Source of the DNA: CAITSH01 sp945892985
GTDB taxonomy: Bacteria; Pseudomonadota; Gammaproteobacteria; Burkholderiales; SG8-39
Reading direction: 5' to 3'
DNA length: 64,000 bases
Assembly: GCA_945892985.1 (NCBI GenBank)
Contig: CAMDDU010000009.1
Coordinates: 48,432 to 112,431, forward strand
A program made the position numbers and the translations under genes. Of the stretch, positions 8,346 to 17,400 are shown one piece after another (the stretch's first letter is position 1; each line of letters begins with the position of its first letter). The notes below the pieces were generated by a model. That model saw only the letters and a program-made list of their open reading frames with translations, had not been told where the DNA came from and did not search any database.

Positions 8346-8697
8346 GGAATATCTCCTTCATGCGCTTACGGGCCAGCCGCCATTCTCGGTCAGGGGTCTG
8401 TTGTGATTTCTTGACAAACGCGTGCAGAACCACCGCACGGCGACCCGCAAGAAAACAATAAAACGCCCTCCCGATGCCTGACCTGCCCCTGGGTCTGAGT
8501 TCGAACAGTCCTTCACCAAAGGTCCGCGAATGCGGAAGTCTCACATTCGGACCATGCTCCATGAGGAGCTCCAAGATGCGCGCGTAGTCCGCGAGCATGT
8601 CCGTAGGCCAGGACTCGATTTCAGCGAGCACTTTCGGATGAAAGTATTCGATCGAATAAGGCATAAGCACGATGTTCTCATAATTAGGAACCTCCAT
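8338..8697 (-). CDS. RelE/HigB-like toxin (phage-derived Gp49-like)
   Basis: A 119-residue protein matching the HigB/Gp49-like group: MPYSIEYFHPKVLAEIESWP near the N-terminus, then HGPNVRLPHSRTFGEGLFELRP, and a C-terminal RAVVLHAFVKKSQQTPDREWRLA with the basic and aromatic residues expected of a ribosome-dependent mRNA endonuclease. The ATG at 8697 is preferred because AGGGGGG lies just upstream; an ATG at 8664 is an alternative and would start at the family's usual N-terminus. The 3' end overlaps the antitoxin start. Confidence 0.88.
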   Translation of the reverse strand: MEVPNYENIVLMPYSIEYFHPKVLAEIESWPTDMLADYARILELLMEHGPNVRLPHSRTFGEGLFELRPRGRSGIGRAFYCFLAGRRAVVLHAFVKKSQQTPDREWRLARKRMKEIFHG

Positions 8698-8856
8698 CAA
8701 TCCCCCCTATGGAGCGCAACATGCATCATTTGACACTTTTTCATTGCCAACCGAGCTACATCGGAGCAATGCGCACCGATGCACTAAAGTCGGTGAATGT
8801 CCGCCAAAGACCGGCATTCAGCCGCAGGCACTGCGCGACCCCAAACTGGGAAACAG

Positions 8857-8891
8857 GCTGGAGATGCCCGTCTGGTGCGGCTTTTCAGGCG
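8857..8891 (-). repeat. 35-nt dispersed GGCTGGA element, copy 2
   Basis: The complement of this stretch reads CGCCTGAAAAGCCGCACCAG then ACGGGCATCTCCAGC, close to copy 3 at 20486-20520. It lies in the gap between the toxin promoter and the 3' end of the exonuclease gene and stops about 10 nt before that gene's stop codon. Confidence 0.7.
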
Positions 8892-8901
8892 GTGTTGCCG
8901 G

Positions 8902-10455
8902 TCAGGCCGGGCTTGCGGCCTCGTCGCGGTACCACAGACTGCTCATCGCGCCGAACTCGATGATGTCGGGTTTCTTTTTCGTCGCCAGGAATTTTTGCAT
9001 GATCTTGTAGATGTCGAGGTCGAACACCGGGGCGGCGCGCAGCTCGAGTTTTTCGTAGATCTCGGCCTCGTTGCGCGCAGTGCCAAAAAAGCACCAGCGG
9101 TCGAAAATATGCACCTCGCTTTTGTCGCCGCGCTTTTCACGCACACCGATGGCGCCCTGCCACGGCCATTGCGCCAGGCGCAGCGACTGCAGCGCCTCGA
9201 ACAGGCGCAAGTTGTGCGCGGCGAGCGTCTCCTTGCCGCAGCAGGCGCCGCGGCAGCGCTGAAGCTGGTGGGCAAAGCAGGCGCTGCCTGTGGTGGGCGC
9301 AGCCGCTGTAGCGGCCGTGATGGCCGTGGTGCCTTTGGTGCCTTTGCTCCGTGATGCCTCCAAACCGATCAGCGCGGGGCACAGGCCTTGGGCCTCGGCG
9401 ATGCGCGCCAGCGCTTCTTGCGCCAGGCGCTTGGTGCGAAAAGTGCCGAACAGGCGTTCCAGGCGCAGCGGCTCTTCACGCCCCGAGGCCACCAGTTGCA
9501 ACGGCTGTTTGCTATTCATGTCGCCGGCCCACTCAAATCCAAAAAAGCCGCTGGCACGCCGCTCGGTGCGGTTGAGCGCGGGCAGCAGTTCCTTGATCAG
9601 GCGCGCCTCATTGAGCAGCGCGCCCAGCTCACCGGCGGTCTCTATCCACTCGACGCGCTTGACCTCCTGGCTGATGCGCATGTCTTTGGCGGCGCGCAGG
9701 TCGCTGGAAAAATGCGACAGCACCCGCGCACGCATGTCCACGCTTTTGCCGACATACAGCGGCATGTCGTGTGCGGCTTTGCCGGCGGCTGGACTATCGG
9801 CATAAAAAAGATAGACGCCCGGCGCTTCAGGGATGGCGGCGATGTCTTGTTCGGTCAGCCCCGGCGGCAGGCTGGGCCGCGCGAACTGTTTTTTCACCGC
9901 GGCGGCGATCGTTGCGGCCGGCAACGCGGCGTGGATTTTTTGCACGAACTGCCACATCACCTCGGTGTCGCCGAGGGCGCGGTGACGCGCGTTGCAGGTG
10001 AGGTTGTGGCGCGCGATCAGGCTGTCGAGGGTGTGCTGGCGGTGCTCGGGGTAGAGCGCGCGCGACAGCTTGACGGTGCACAGCACACGGGCGCGGTAGT
10101 CGATGCCGGCGCGGGCGAACTCGTTTTTCAGGAAGCTGTAGTCAAAGCGCGCGTTATGCGCCACCAGCACCCTGCCCTCCAGGCGCGCATAGAGGCGCTT
10201 GGCGATGTCGGCAAAGCGCGGCGCGTCGGCCACCATGGCGTTGCTGATGCCGGTGAGCGATTCGATGAAGCCCGAAATGCGCGTCTGCGGGTTGACCAGG
10301 CTGCTCCACACGTCCGTTTGCACACCCTTGTCGACCTCGATCAGCCCGACCTCGGTGATGCGGTCAAACGTGGCGGTGCCGCCGGTGGTTTCGAGGTCAA
10401 GAAATACGAGCGGCAGGTCGAGCATTGCGGGCGGGCCGGGGAACGGGAACGCCAT
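8902..10455 (-). CDS. DnaQ-like exonuclease fused to a UvrC-type GIY-YIG nuclease
   Basis: A 517-residue fusion. Residues 10-180 form a DEDDh 3'-5' exonuclease: DLETTG with the catalytic D20 and E22, later LVAHNARFD and HRALGDTE supplying the last His/Asp. Residues about 200-290 form a GIY-YIG domain (PGVYLFY and LYVGKS motifs). Near residue 390-400 a CFAHQLQRCRGACCG cluster resembles the UvrC cysteine motif. Such epsilon-like/UvrC-like fusions are known in Betaproteobacteria and are linked to DNA repair. Start ATG 10455 is chosen since translation further upstream would run into the divergent ABC transporter gene; ATG 10425 is an alternative. Low-complexity TTAITAATAAA residues separate the last two domains. 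Confidence 0.9.
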   Translation of the reverse strand: MAFPFPGPPAMLDLPLVFLDLETTGGTATFDRITEVGLIEVDKGVQTDVWSSLVNPQTRISGFIESLTGISNAMVADAPRFADIAKRLYARLEGRVLVAHNARFDYSFLKNEFARAGIDYRARVLCTVKLSRALYPEHRQHTLDSLIARHNLTCNARHRALGDTEVMWQFVQKIHAALPAATIAAAVKKQFARPSLPPGLTEQDIAAIPEAPGVYLFYADSPAAGKAAHDMPLYVGKSVDMRARVLSHFSSDLRAAKDMRISQEVKRVEWIETAGELGALLNEARLIKELLPALNRTERRASGFFGFEWAGDMNSKQPLQLVASGREEPLRLERLFGTFRTKRLAQEALARIAEAQGLCPALIGLEASRSKGTKGTTAITAATAAAPTTGSACFAHQLQRCRGACCGKETLAAHNLRLFEALQSLRLAQWPWQGAIGVREKRGDKSEVHIFDRWCFFGTARNEAEIYEKLELRAAPVFDLDIYKIMQKFLATKKKPDIIEFGAMSSLWYRDEAASPA

Positions 10456-10572
10456 TTTGCCAGCCTTTGTCACGACCGGCCTTGCCGTGAGCGCGCCGGC
10501 CAGCGCGCAAACACCGCAGCCGCCGGCCGGGTCGCATACAATCGGCATCCGGCCAAACCTGAACACTCGCCC

Positions 10573-11526
10573 TTGCAGAACATCATCTCGGTCACCAAGC
10601 TGACCAAAACCTACGCCTCGGGCTTTTGCGCGCTCAAGGACCTCAGCCTGGACATCCGCCGCGGCGAGATCTTCGCGCTGCTCGGGCCCAATGGCGCGGG
10701 CAAGACGACGCTGATCAACATCATTTGCGGCATCGTCACCCCCAGCTCGGGCACGGTGCTGGCCGACGGCCACGACATCCTCACCGACTATCGCGGCGCG
10801 CGCTCGAAAATCGGCCTGGTGCCGCAGGAACTGTCCACCGACGCCTTCGAGAGCGTCTGGGGAACGGTCAGGTTTAGCCGCGGCCTGTTCGGAAAACCGC
10901 GCAACGATGCCCTGTGCGAAAAACTGCTGCGCGCGCTCTCGCTCTGGGACAAACGCAACAACAAGATCATGACGCTCTCCGGGGGCATGAAGCGGCGCGT
11001 GATGATCGCCAAGGCCTTGTCGCACGAGCCGCAGATCCTGTTCCTTGACGAGCCGAGCGCCGGCGTGGACGTGGAACTCAGGCGCGATATGTGGGAGATG
11101 GTGCGCGGCCTGCGCGACAGCGGCGTCACCATCATCCTCACCACGCACTACATCGAAGAGGCCGAGCAAATGGCCGACCGTATCGGCGTGATCAGCAAAG
11201 GCGCCTTGATCCTGGTCGAGGAGAAGGCCGCGCTGATGCAAAAGCTCGGCAAAAAGCAGCTCAAGCTGCAGCTCAAGCAGCCGCTGGCGGTCCTGCCCGC
11301 CGAGCTTGCCGGCCACGGGCTGGAGCTGGCGGCCGGGGGGCGCGAACTGACCTACACCTTCCGCACCCACGGCGCGCAGTCTGGCATCGCCGACATCCTG
11401 CGTCAGCTCGATGAGCACGGCATCGACTTCACCGACCTGCAGTCCTCCGAGAGCTCGCTCGAGGATATTTTTGTCAACCTGGTCAGCCAGAGGCCACCGC
11501 CCGACAAGACGGGGGCGCGCCAATGA
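10573..11526 (+). CDS. ABC-2 type exporter, ATP-binding protein
   Basis: A 317-residue ABC ATPase with Walker A GPNGAGKTT at about residues 37-45, signature TLSGGMKRR near 137-145, Walker B ILFLDEPSAGVD, and an H-loop in TTHYIEEAE. The GGMKRR signature and the C-terminal YTFRTHG/DLQSSESSLEDIFV region are typical of NodI/DrrA/CcmA-like exporters. No ATG gives this N-terminus; the TTG at 10573 (LQNIISVTKLTKTY) fits the family alignment. Its stop overlaps the permease start by 4 nt (ATGA). It probably exports a drug-like, lipid or polysaccharide substrate; the substrate is not predictable. Confidence 0.9.
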   Translation: MQNIISVTKLTKTYASGFCALKDLSLDIRRGEIFALLGPNGAGKTTLINIICGIVTPSSGTVLADGHDILTDYRGARSKIGLVPQELSTDAFESVWGTVRFSRGLFGKPRNDALCEKLLRALSLWDKRNNKIMTLSGGMKRRVMIAKALSHEPQILFLDEPSAGVDVELRRDMWEMVRGLRDSGVTIILTTHYIEEAEQMADRIGVISKGALILVEEKAALMQKLGKKQLKLQLKQPLAVLPAELAGHGLELAAGGRELTYTFRTHGAQSGIADILRQLDEHGIDFTDLQSSESSLEDIFVNLVSQRPPPDKTGARQ

Positions 11527-12284
11527 ACCTGCACGCCATCCGCGCCATCTACCAATTCGAGATGTCGCGCACCCGTCGCACACTGATGCAAAGCATCGCC
11601 TCGCCGGTGCTCTCGACCTCCTTGTATTTCGTGGTGTTCGGCGCGGCCATAGGCTCGCGCATGGGCGATGTGGACGGCGTCAGTTACGGCGCCTTCATCA
11701 TCCCCGGGCTGGTCATGTTGACCATCCTCAACGAAAGCATTTCCAACGCCTCCTTCGGCATTTACATGCCCAAGTGGTCGGGCACGATTTACGAGCTGCT
11801 GTCGGCGCCGGTGTCCTGGGTCGAGGTGGTCATCGGCTACGTCGGTGCGGCGGCCACCAAGTCGGTGGTGCTGGGCGCGCTGATGCTCGTCACCGCGCGC
11901 CTGTTCGTCGATTACCGCATCGAGCATCCGCTGTGGATGGCCGGCTTCCTCGTGCTCACCGCCGTCACCTTCAGCCTGTTCGGTTTCATCATCGGCGTGT
12001 GGGCCGACGATTTCCAGAAGCTGCAGATCGTGCCGTTGATGGTCGTCACGCCGTTGACCTTTCTTGGCGGCAGCTTTTATTCGATCAGCATGCTGCCACC
12101 GGTGTGGCAGAAGATCACCCTCTTCAACCCGGTGGTCTACCTGATCAGCGGCTTTCGCTGGAGCTTTTACGGCGTGGCCGACATCAGCGTGGCCGTCAGC
12201 CTGGGCATGACGGTCTTGTTCATGCTGCTGTGCCTTGGCGGCATAGCCTGGATTTTCAAGACCGGGTACAAACTCAAACGCTGA
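11523..12284 (+). CDS. ABC-2 type exporter, permease protein
   Basis: A 253-residue integral membrane protein with six predicted hydrophobic segments. The ABC-2 membrane domain is recognisable from SYGAFIIPGLVMLTILNES and the later PLTFLGGSFYSISMLPP, the NodJ/YadH-like signature. It is translationally coupled to the ATPase (ATGA overlap), so the two form a complete exporter half-pair. The gene runs directly into a remnant of a Bug receptor gene, which starts within about 3 nt of this stop. Confidence 0.93.
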   Translation: MNLHAIRAIYQFEMSRTRRTLMQSIASPVLSTSLYFVVFGAAIGSRMGDVDGVSYGAFIIPGLVMLTILNESISNASFGIYMPKWSGTIYELLSAPVSWVEVVIGYVGAAATKSVVLGALMLVTARLFVDYRIEHPLWMAGFLVLTAVTFSLFGFIIGVWADDFQKLQIVPLMVVTPLTFLGGSFYSISMLPPVWQKITLFNPVVYLISGFRWSFYGVADISVAVSLGMTVLFMLLCLGGIAWIFKTGYKLKR

Positions 12285-12286
12285 AT

Positions 12287-12427
12287 CAACGCGGAATAAG
12301 CGAGGCGCTCAACGCTCAAGGCGCGGCGGTGCTGGGCGGCACGCCCGATGCGTTGTCGGCCATGGTAAAGAGCGAGACCGGATCGTTCACACGCATGGCG
12401 CGCGAATTCAATATCCGGCTGGACTAG
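12287..12427 (+). pseudogene. 3' stump of a Bug/TctC receptor gene
   Basis: Directly after the permease stop, one open frame reads ISEALNAQGAAVLGGTPDAL followed by a SAMVKSETGSFTRMAREFNI stretch and then a stop at 12425-12427. This matches the C-terminal 45-50 residues of Bug receptors (compare GAEPLGSTPEEF and ELAKWRLVVEASG at 29.9 kb). No start codon or N-terminal part is present, so this is the tail of a deleted receptor gene. The fusion point at the permease stop suggests that the deletion brought the exporter genes here. Confidence 0.75.
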
Positions 12428-12508
12428 CGCACGGCGTCATAAGGTGCACTGCTGTGGTGCTGTGGTGCTGCGGCAAGCACAGCACACACCCGGCCAAATC
12501 AGTGCCAG

Positions 12509-12817
12509 TCAGCGCACCTGCCTGGCAGCCTGGGTGGCTGAGTCACGCACGCCCTTGCGCAATGCAATGCCCGTCTTGAAGTGCGGCACATACCTGCCCG
12601 GCAATGTCACCTGCTCGCCCGATTTGGGGTTTCTCGCCAGCCGCGGTGCGCGAAAAGTGAGGCCGAAACTGCCGAACTGCCGGATCTTGATCCGACGCCC
12701 CTGGCGCAATCTGAGCGCCATCGCATTAAGGATAATCCTGACGGAGTATTTGACATAGCGCGGATGGACATCGGTGTGGCGGCGCACGATGCGCTCGATC
12801 AATTCGGACTTTGTCAT
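12509..12817 (-). CDS. IHF-beta-like DNA-bending protein
   Basis: A 102-residue HU/IHF family protein. It opens MTKSELIERIVRRH as IhfB proteins do and carries the beta-arm region IKIRQFGSFGLTFRAPRLARNPKSGE with the intercalating-proline neighbourhood RNPKSG, then LPGRYVPHFKTG, again IhfB-like. Basic substitutions and the C-terminal tail (SATQAARQVR) differ from housekeeping IhfB, and it is not next to rpsA, so it is probably a second, divergent copy. It stands alone between an exporter locus and a regulator. Confidence 0.88.
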   Translation of the reverse strand: MTKSELIERIVRRHTDVHPRYVKYSVRIILNAMALRLRQGRRIKIRQFGSFGLTFRAPRLARNPKSGEQVTLPGRYVPHFKTGIALRKGVRDSATQAARQVR

Positions 12818-12978
12818 GAGTGTCTTGCTTGCTTATTTCTTTATTGCCTTATTAGCTTGGCGGTTTAAAAAACAAGGTATTAAAGTCTGGCCTGCGGCCA
12901 CGGCCATTGGCATGCACTGCGATCGAGCTTTGCGCTTGCGGCACCGGTGCGGAACAAGCGCACGCGTGGCAGGAGCGC

Positions 12979-13644
12979 CTAAGTCGCCAGTACCCTGACA
13001 AGTTTCGCGAATGATCCGACGCCGAGCTTGGACATGATGCGACGCCGGTAGCCCTCAACCGTCCTGGCACTGAGAAAAACCTTGTCCGCAATCTGCTTGC
13101 TTGAATAACCATCGCAAAGCAATTGCCCGATCATCTTCTCCTTGGTCGAAAGCATCGCCATGCCGGGGGCCTGCCCGGAAACGCCGCGCGCAGCGGCAGC
13201 CTCGCCGCTGTCGCGCTGCAAGGCGGCGAGTACCCGTTCGGCAATCAGGGCATCCTCCGAGTCGATCTCCAAAAAATCAAACGCCCCCGCCCGGATCGCA
13301 TGCACGGCCAGGGGGATGGTTCCCTGGTCGGAAACAATAATCAGCGGCAACATCACACCGCGCTGGCGCAGCGCCTGCAGCACCGCGATACCGCTCATTT
13401 CCGGCAGGTGCAGGCCGGTCATGACACAACCCGCAGAGGCGTGGAATTCATCGACGAATTTCGCCGGGCTGCCACGGAACGGAACCGTTGCCACGCCAAA
13501 CGGCTTGAGAAGCGCGGCGATACGCTCAAATGAACTTTCATTGCCGTACAGGTACCAGACCGTTTTTGACCCTGGCGAATGTAAATCAGCTTCTGAGGAT
13601 CGCCTGTGCGCAAAAGCCCCGCCCCTCCTAGAACCAATCGCCAT
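12979..13644 (-). CDS. FixJ/NarL-like transcription regulator with degenerate receiver domain
   Basis: A 221-residue regulator. Residues about 28-145 have the shape of a receiver domain (GVMLPLIIVSDQG, AIRAGAFDFLE) and residues about 155-221 form a LuxR-type HTH (LSTKEKMIGQLLCDGYSSKQIADKVFLSARTVEGYRRRI). The receiver lacks its chemistry: the phospho-acceptor Asp position in the CVMTGLHLPEMSG motif is Gly77, the acidic pair at the end of beta-1 is replaced (VWYLYGNESS), and the conserved Lys is Ile (FLEID). Phosphorylation is therefore unlikely. ATG 13644 is preferred to TTG 13650 because AAGGA lies 9 nt upstream. No sensor kinase is adjacent. Confidence 0.88.
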   Translation of the reverse strand: MAIGSRRGGAFAHRRSSEADLHSPGSKTVWYLYGNESSFERIAALLKPFGVATVPFRGSPAKFVDEFHASAGCVMTGLHLPEMSGIAVLQALRQRGVMLPLIIVSDQGTIPLAVHAIRAGAFDFLEIDSEDALIAERVLAALQRDSGEAAAARGVSGQAPGMAMLSTKEKMIGQLLCDGYSSKQIADKVFLSARTVEGYRRRIMSKLGVGSFAKLVRVLAT

Positions 13645-13650
13645 TTGCAA

Positions 13651-13905
13651 CTATCCTTTTTGAATATTGAATCGAAGAATAGAAAACCACACTGAAGCGC
13701 ATGCAGAGTGACGTAACTTACATTAATAATGTTAATATTTGTAAAGAATATATTAAGTTTTACGCCAGCATTTTCCAAGCTGACAAACTTGGGGCCGGCA
13801 AACCTATGACCGCATGACCGCATGACCGCATAACCAGATGACCGCAGCCCGGTGTCTCATTGGAAATTCCTCCCGTCAGATGCATCAAACAGCTAGGAGA
13901 CAAAA
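13651..13905. promoter_or_regulatory. AT-rich divergent intergenic region
   Basis: The gap between the divergent regulator and cytochrome genes is strikingly AT-rich for this window at 13715-13765 and contains the inverted repeat ACATTA-A-TAATGT (13720-13732). Further on, at 13805-13846, are five imperfect copies of ATGACCGC. The region probably holds promoters for both genes and a candidate operator; no exact -35/-10 pair was fixed. Confidence 0.45.
13805..13846. repeat. 8-nt tandem repeat (ATGACCGC)n
   Basis: Five units, three exact (ATGACCGC), one ATAACCAG and one more ATGACCGC, lie about 60 nt upstream of the cytochrome start. They belong to the same class of short tandem repeats seen upstream of the MoxR gene and elsewhere in the window. 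Confidence 0.8.
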
Positions 13906-14379
13906 TTGACTTCAATTATTCTGAGAATAGCGATCCCGATGTTTTTCCTGGCAGGCAGCACAACAGCGCTCTACGCGGCCCCCTCGACGGACGACCCGAG
14001 GAAAAATTTCATCGATCGCGGCCGCTATCTGGTCAACATTGCCGGGTGCCACGAATGCCACACGCCGAATTATCTGAAGACCGGAAACAAAACACCTGAA
14101 AAGGATCTTCTGACGGGAAGCACACAGGGCTTGCGCGGGCCATCGGGAACCACCTACGCAACCAACCTGCGACTCTATTTTCAGGAATTAACGGCAGATC
14201 AATGGATAGAGATAGCCAAAGAGGTGCAACGCCGCCCGCCGATGACCTCCTTCGCCCTCAACGCGATGACCGAAGAGGACGCCTATGCGGTCTATCTCTA
14301 CATACGGCAACTGGGGGCGGCAGGCAGTGCCGCACCAAAGCTCATACCGGCAAAAACGAAGCAGTCGAAGACATATTAG
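13906..14379 (+). CDS. Small periplasmic c-type cytochrome
   Basis: A 157-residue exported protein. It starts at TTG 13906, with AGGAGA about 7 nt upstream, and has a signal peptide of about 24 residues ending ALYA. A single haem-binding site is visible as Cys48-His-Glu-Cys51-His52 (GCHECH), and the likely distal Met is in RRPPMTSF or NAMTEED. The rest (RGRYLVNIAGCHECHTPN, ending DAYAVYLYIRQL) is typical of the single-haem cytochromes that serve alcohol or aldehyde dehydrogenases. No dehydrogenase partner is adjacent. It is divergent from the degenerate-receiver regulator, which may control it. Confidence 0.9.
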   Translation: MTSIILRIAIPMFFLAGSTTALYAAPSTDDPRKNFIDRGRYLVNIAGCHECHTPNYLKTGNKTPEKDLLTGSTQGLRGPSGTTYATNLRLYFQELTADQWIEIAKEVQRRPPMTSFALNAMTEEDAYAVYLYIRQLGAAGSAAPKLIPAKTKQSKTY

Positions 14380-14471
14380 GAAGTTTCACATAACTGAAGC
14401 GGCGCGAAGGACGCGGGCAGTCACGGCGTGGTGTTGCGCCTCATTCGCGCGGCACCGCGGCCGCGGCCGGT

Positions 14472-17400
14472 TCAATGAAAATCCCGGCTCTCGGTGTTAA
14501 GCCTGCCCAGCATGCGGCTGTGATCGAACAGCCGGCGCGCGATGAGATGCACCACGCCCTGCTCGCGTTCGATCACGCCCTCCACGCCCATCAGGCTTGA
14601 GCCCAGCAGCTCGCTTCTCTGGCGCGCGCCGATGTCCTTCCATACCACCACATTCACACAGCCGGTTTCGTCCTCGAGCGTGACAAAGACCACGCCCGAT
14701 GCGGTGCCGGGGCGCTGACGGCTGGTGACGATGCCGCAGGCGCGGATGCTGCGCCCCTGCGGCAGCGCACCGATTTGCGCCGCCGTTGAAAACCGCAGCT
14801 CACCCAAACGACGGCGCAACAGCGCCAGCGGATGGCGGCCGAGCGAAAAGCCCGTGCTTTTATAATCGGCGACGATGTCCGCGCCCTCGGTGGGCGCGAC
14901 CAGCACCGGCGCGGCTTCACTGACCGCTTCGCCGAAAAAAAGGTCGGTCTGGGTTTGCGTAGGGGGCCCCTCACGGATCTGGCCCATAGCGTCAGCGACA
15001 TCATCGGTGTCCGCGCTGGCAACGGCGTCAGCGTTATCAACGCTACCGGTGCCGGTTTTCGCGCCGCCCCTCGCCGCCTTTATCCTCAGCCCGGCGACAT
15101 CCCAATAGGCGCGGCGGCGGTGCTCGGACAGCGCGGCGAGCGCACCGGCCGCGGCCAGCGCCTTCATGTCGCGCACATCAAGTTGCGCCCGCTCGGCCAC
15201 ATCGGCCACGGTGGTAAAGCCACCCCCGCCCCGCGCATCGACGATGCGCGCGCCGCCGGAGGCCGACAGGCCCTTGACCATCAGCAAACCCAGGCGCACC
15301 GCCACGCCCTCACCGGCCGCCTCAAGCGTGCACGCATAAACGCTCGCCTGCACGTCGATGGCGCGCGCCTCAACGCCATGGCGCCTCGCGTCCTGCAGCA
15401 ATTGCGCCGGCTGGTAAAAGCCCATGGGCTGGCTGTTGAGCAGCGCCGCAAGAAAGGCCGCCGGCTCGTGGCACTTGAGCCAGGCCGACACATAGGCGAG
15501 CAAGGCGAAGCTGGCCGAATGCGATTCGGGAAAACCGTAATTGCCAAAGCCCAGTATCTGCTGATAAATGGCCTGGGCGAATTCGGGTTGGTAGCCGCAC
15601 TCGAGCATGCCGCCGATGAGCCGCGACTCAAGGTGCGCGAGGCCGCCCTTGCGTTTCCAGGCCGCCATGGAGCGGCGCAAATGATCGGCCTCACCCGGCG
15701 AGAAACCCGCCGCCACCACCGCCAACTGCATCACCTGTTCCTGAAAAATCGGCACGCCCAGCGTGCGCTCGAGCACGCCTTTCACCGCCGCGCTCGGATA
15801 CACCACCGGTTCGAGGCCCTGCCTGCGGCGCAGGTAGGGATGGACCATGCCCCCTTGTATCGGCCCGGGCCGCACCAGCGCCACCTCGATGACAAGGTCA
15901 TAGAATTTCTCCGGCTTGAGCCGCGGCAGCATGGACATTTGCGCCCGCGACTCAACCTGAAAAACACCGACCGAGTCGGCGCGCTGCAACATGGCGTAGG
16001 TGGCCTTGTCCTCGGCCGGAACGTCATCCATGCCAAAGGCCAGTCCGCGGCGCTGCGAAACCAGGTCAAAGGTGCGGCGCATGGCGGTGAGCATGCCCAG
16101 CGCCAGCACGTCAACCTTGAGCAGGCCGAGCGCATCAAGATCATCCTTGTCCCACTCTATGACCGAACGATCCGCCATGGCGGCGTTCTCCACCGGCACC
16201 AACTCGGACAGCGGGCCGCGTGAAATGACAAAGCCGCCGACATGCTGCGACAGGTGGCGCGGAAAACCCATCAGCGCGTCGGCGATCAGCGACAGCCTTC
16301 GCATCAAAGGCGACTCCGGATCGAAGCCCGCTTCGCGAAAGCGCGCACCAAGATCCTTGCGGTCGTCCCACCAAGCGATGCTGCGCGACAGGCGCTCGAC
16401 CTGGTCGGCCTCCAGGCCAAGCGCCTTGCCGGCGTCGCGCAGCGCGCTTTTCGGGCGGTAACAGATCACCGTCGCCGCCAGCGCGGCGCGCTCGCGGCTG
16501 TATTTTTTATAGATGTACTGGATCACCTCTTCGCGCCGCTCATGCTCGAAGTCAACATCGATGTCCGGCGGCTCGTTGCGCTCCCTGGAGATGAAGCGCT
16601 CGAACAGCATGGACATGCGCGCCGGATCGACCGAGGTGATGCCCAGCGCGTAACAGACCGCCGAGTTGGCGGCCGAACCGCGGCCCTGGCACAGGATGCC
16701 CGCGCCCCTGGCAAAGCTGACGATGTCCTCGACGGTGAGGAAAAACGGCTCGTAGCCGAGCTCGGCGATCAGCGCCAGCTCGTGTTCGATCAGCGCGCCA
16801 ACCTTGTCCGGCACGCCTTGCGGAAAGCGCTTTTCAAGGCCGCGCAGCGTGAGCTTGCGCAAGTGGCCGGCCGGCGTCTCGCCTGCGGGCACCAGCTCCC
16901 GCGGATACTCATATTTCAGCGTGTCTAGGGAAAAACTGCACTGCGCAGCGATGTCTAGCGTGGCGGCCAGCAGCTCGGGCGGATAGGCCTGCGCCAGGTG
17001 CATGCGCTGGCGCAGGTGGCGCTCGGCATTGGGCTGCAGCTGCCGCCCGCAACGCGCCACCGGCGTGCGCAAGCGGATGGCGGTGAGCACATCCTGCAGC
17101 GGCTGGCGCGAGCGCTGGTGCATCAGCACCCCGCCGGCGGCCACCAGCGGCAGGCCGCTTTCATCCGCCAGCACGCGCAACGCCGCCAGGCGTGCGCGGT
17201 CATCGGCGCCCTTATGCAGCTCGACGGCGATCCAGCCGCGGCCCTTGAAACACTGCGCGAACCAGCCAAGCACAGCCGTATCCGTGTTGTCATCGGGCAC
17301 GAGCAGCGCAAGACAGCCGGGAACACCACCCGCGATGTCAGCGCGCAGCAGGCGATAGCCGCCCTTTTTTTCGCGTCGTCGCCCGAGCGTGATCAGCGAA

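Noticed and set aside
9388..10572. Plus-strand extension upstream of the ABC ATPase (about 395 codons)
   Set aside because: It is antisense to the exonuclease/GIY-YIG gene; the ATPase family begins at the TTG at 10573.
10456..11583. N-terminal extension of the exonuclease gene on the minus strand
   Set aside because: It is antisense to the ABC ATPase and lacks any exonuclease feature; the DEDDh domain starts right after the ATG at 10455.
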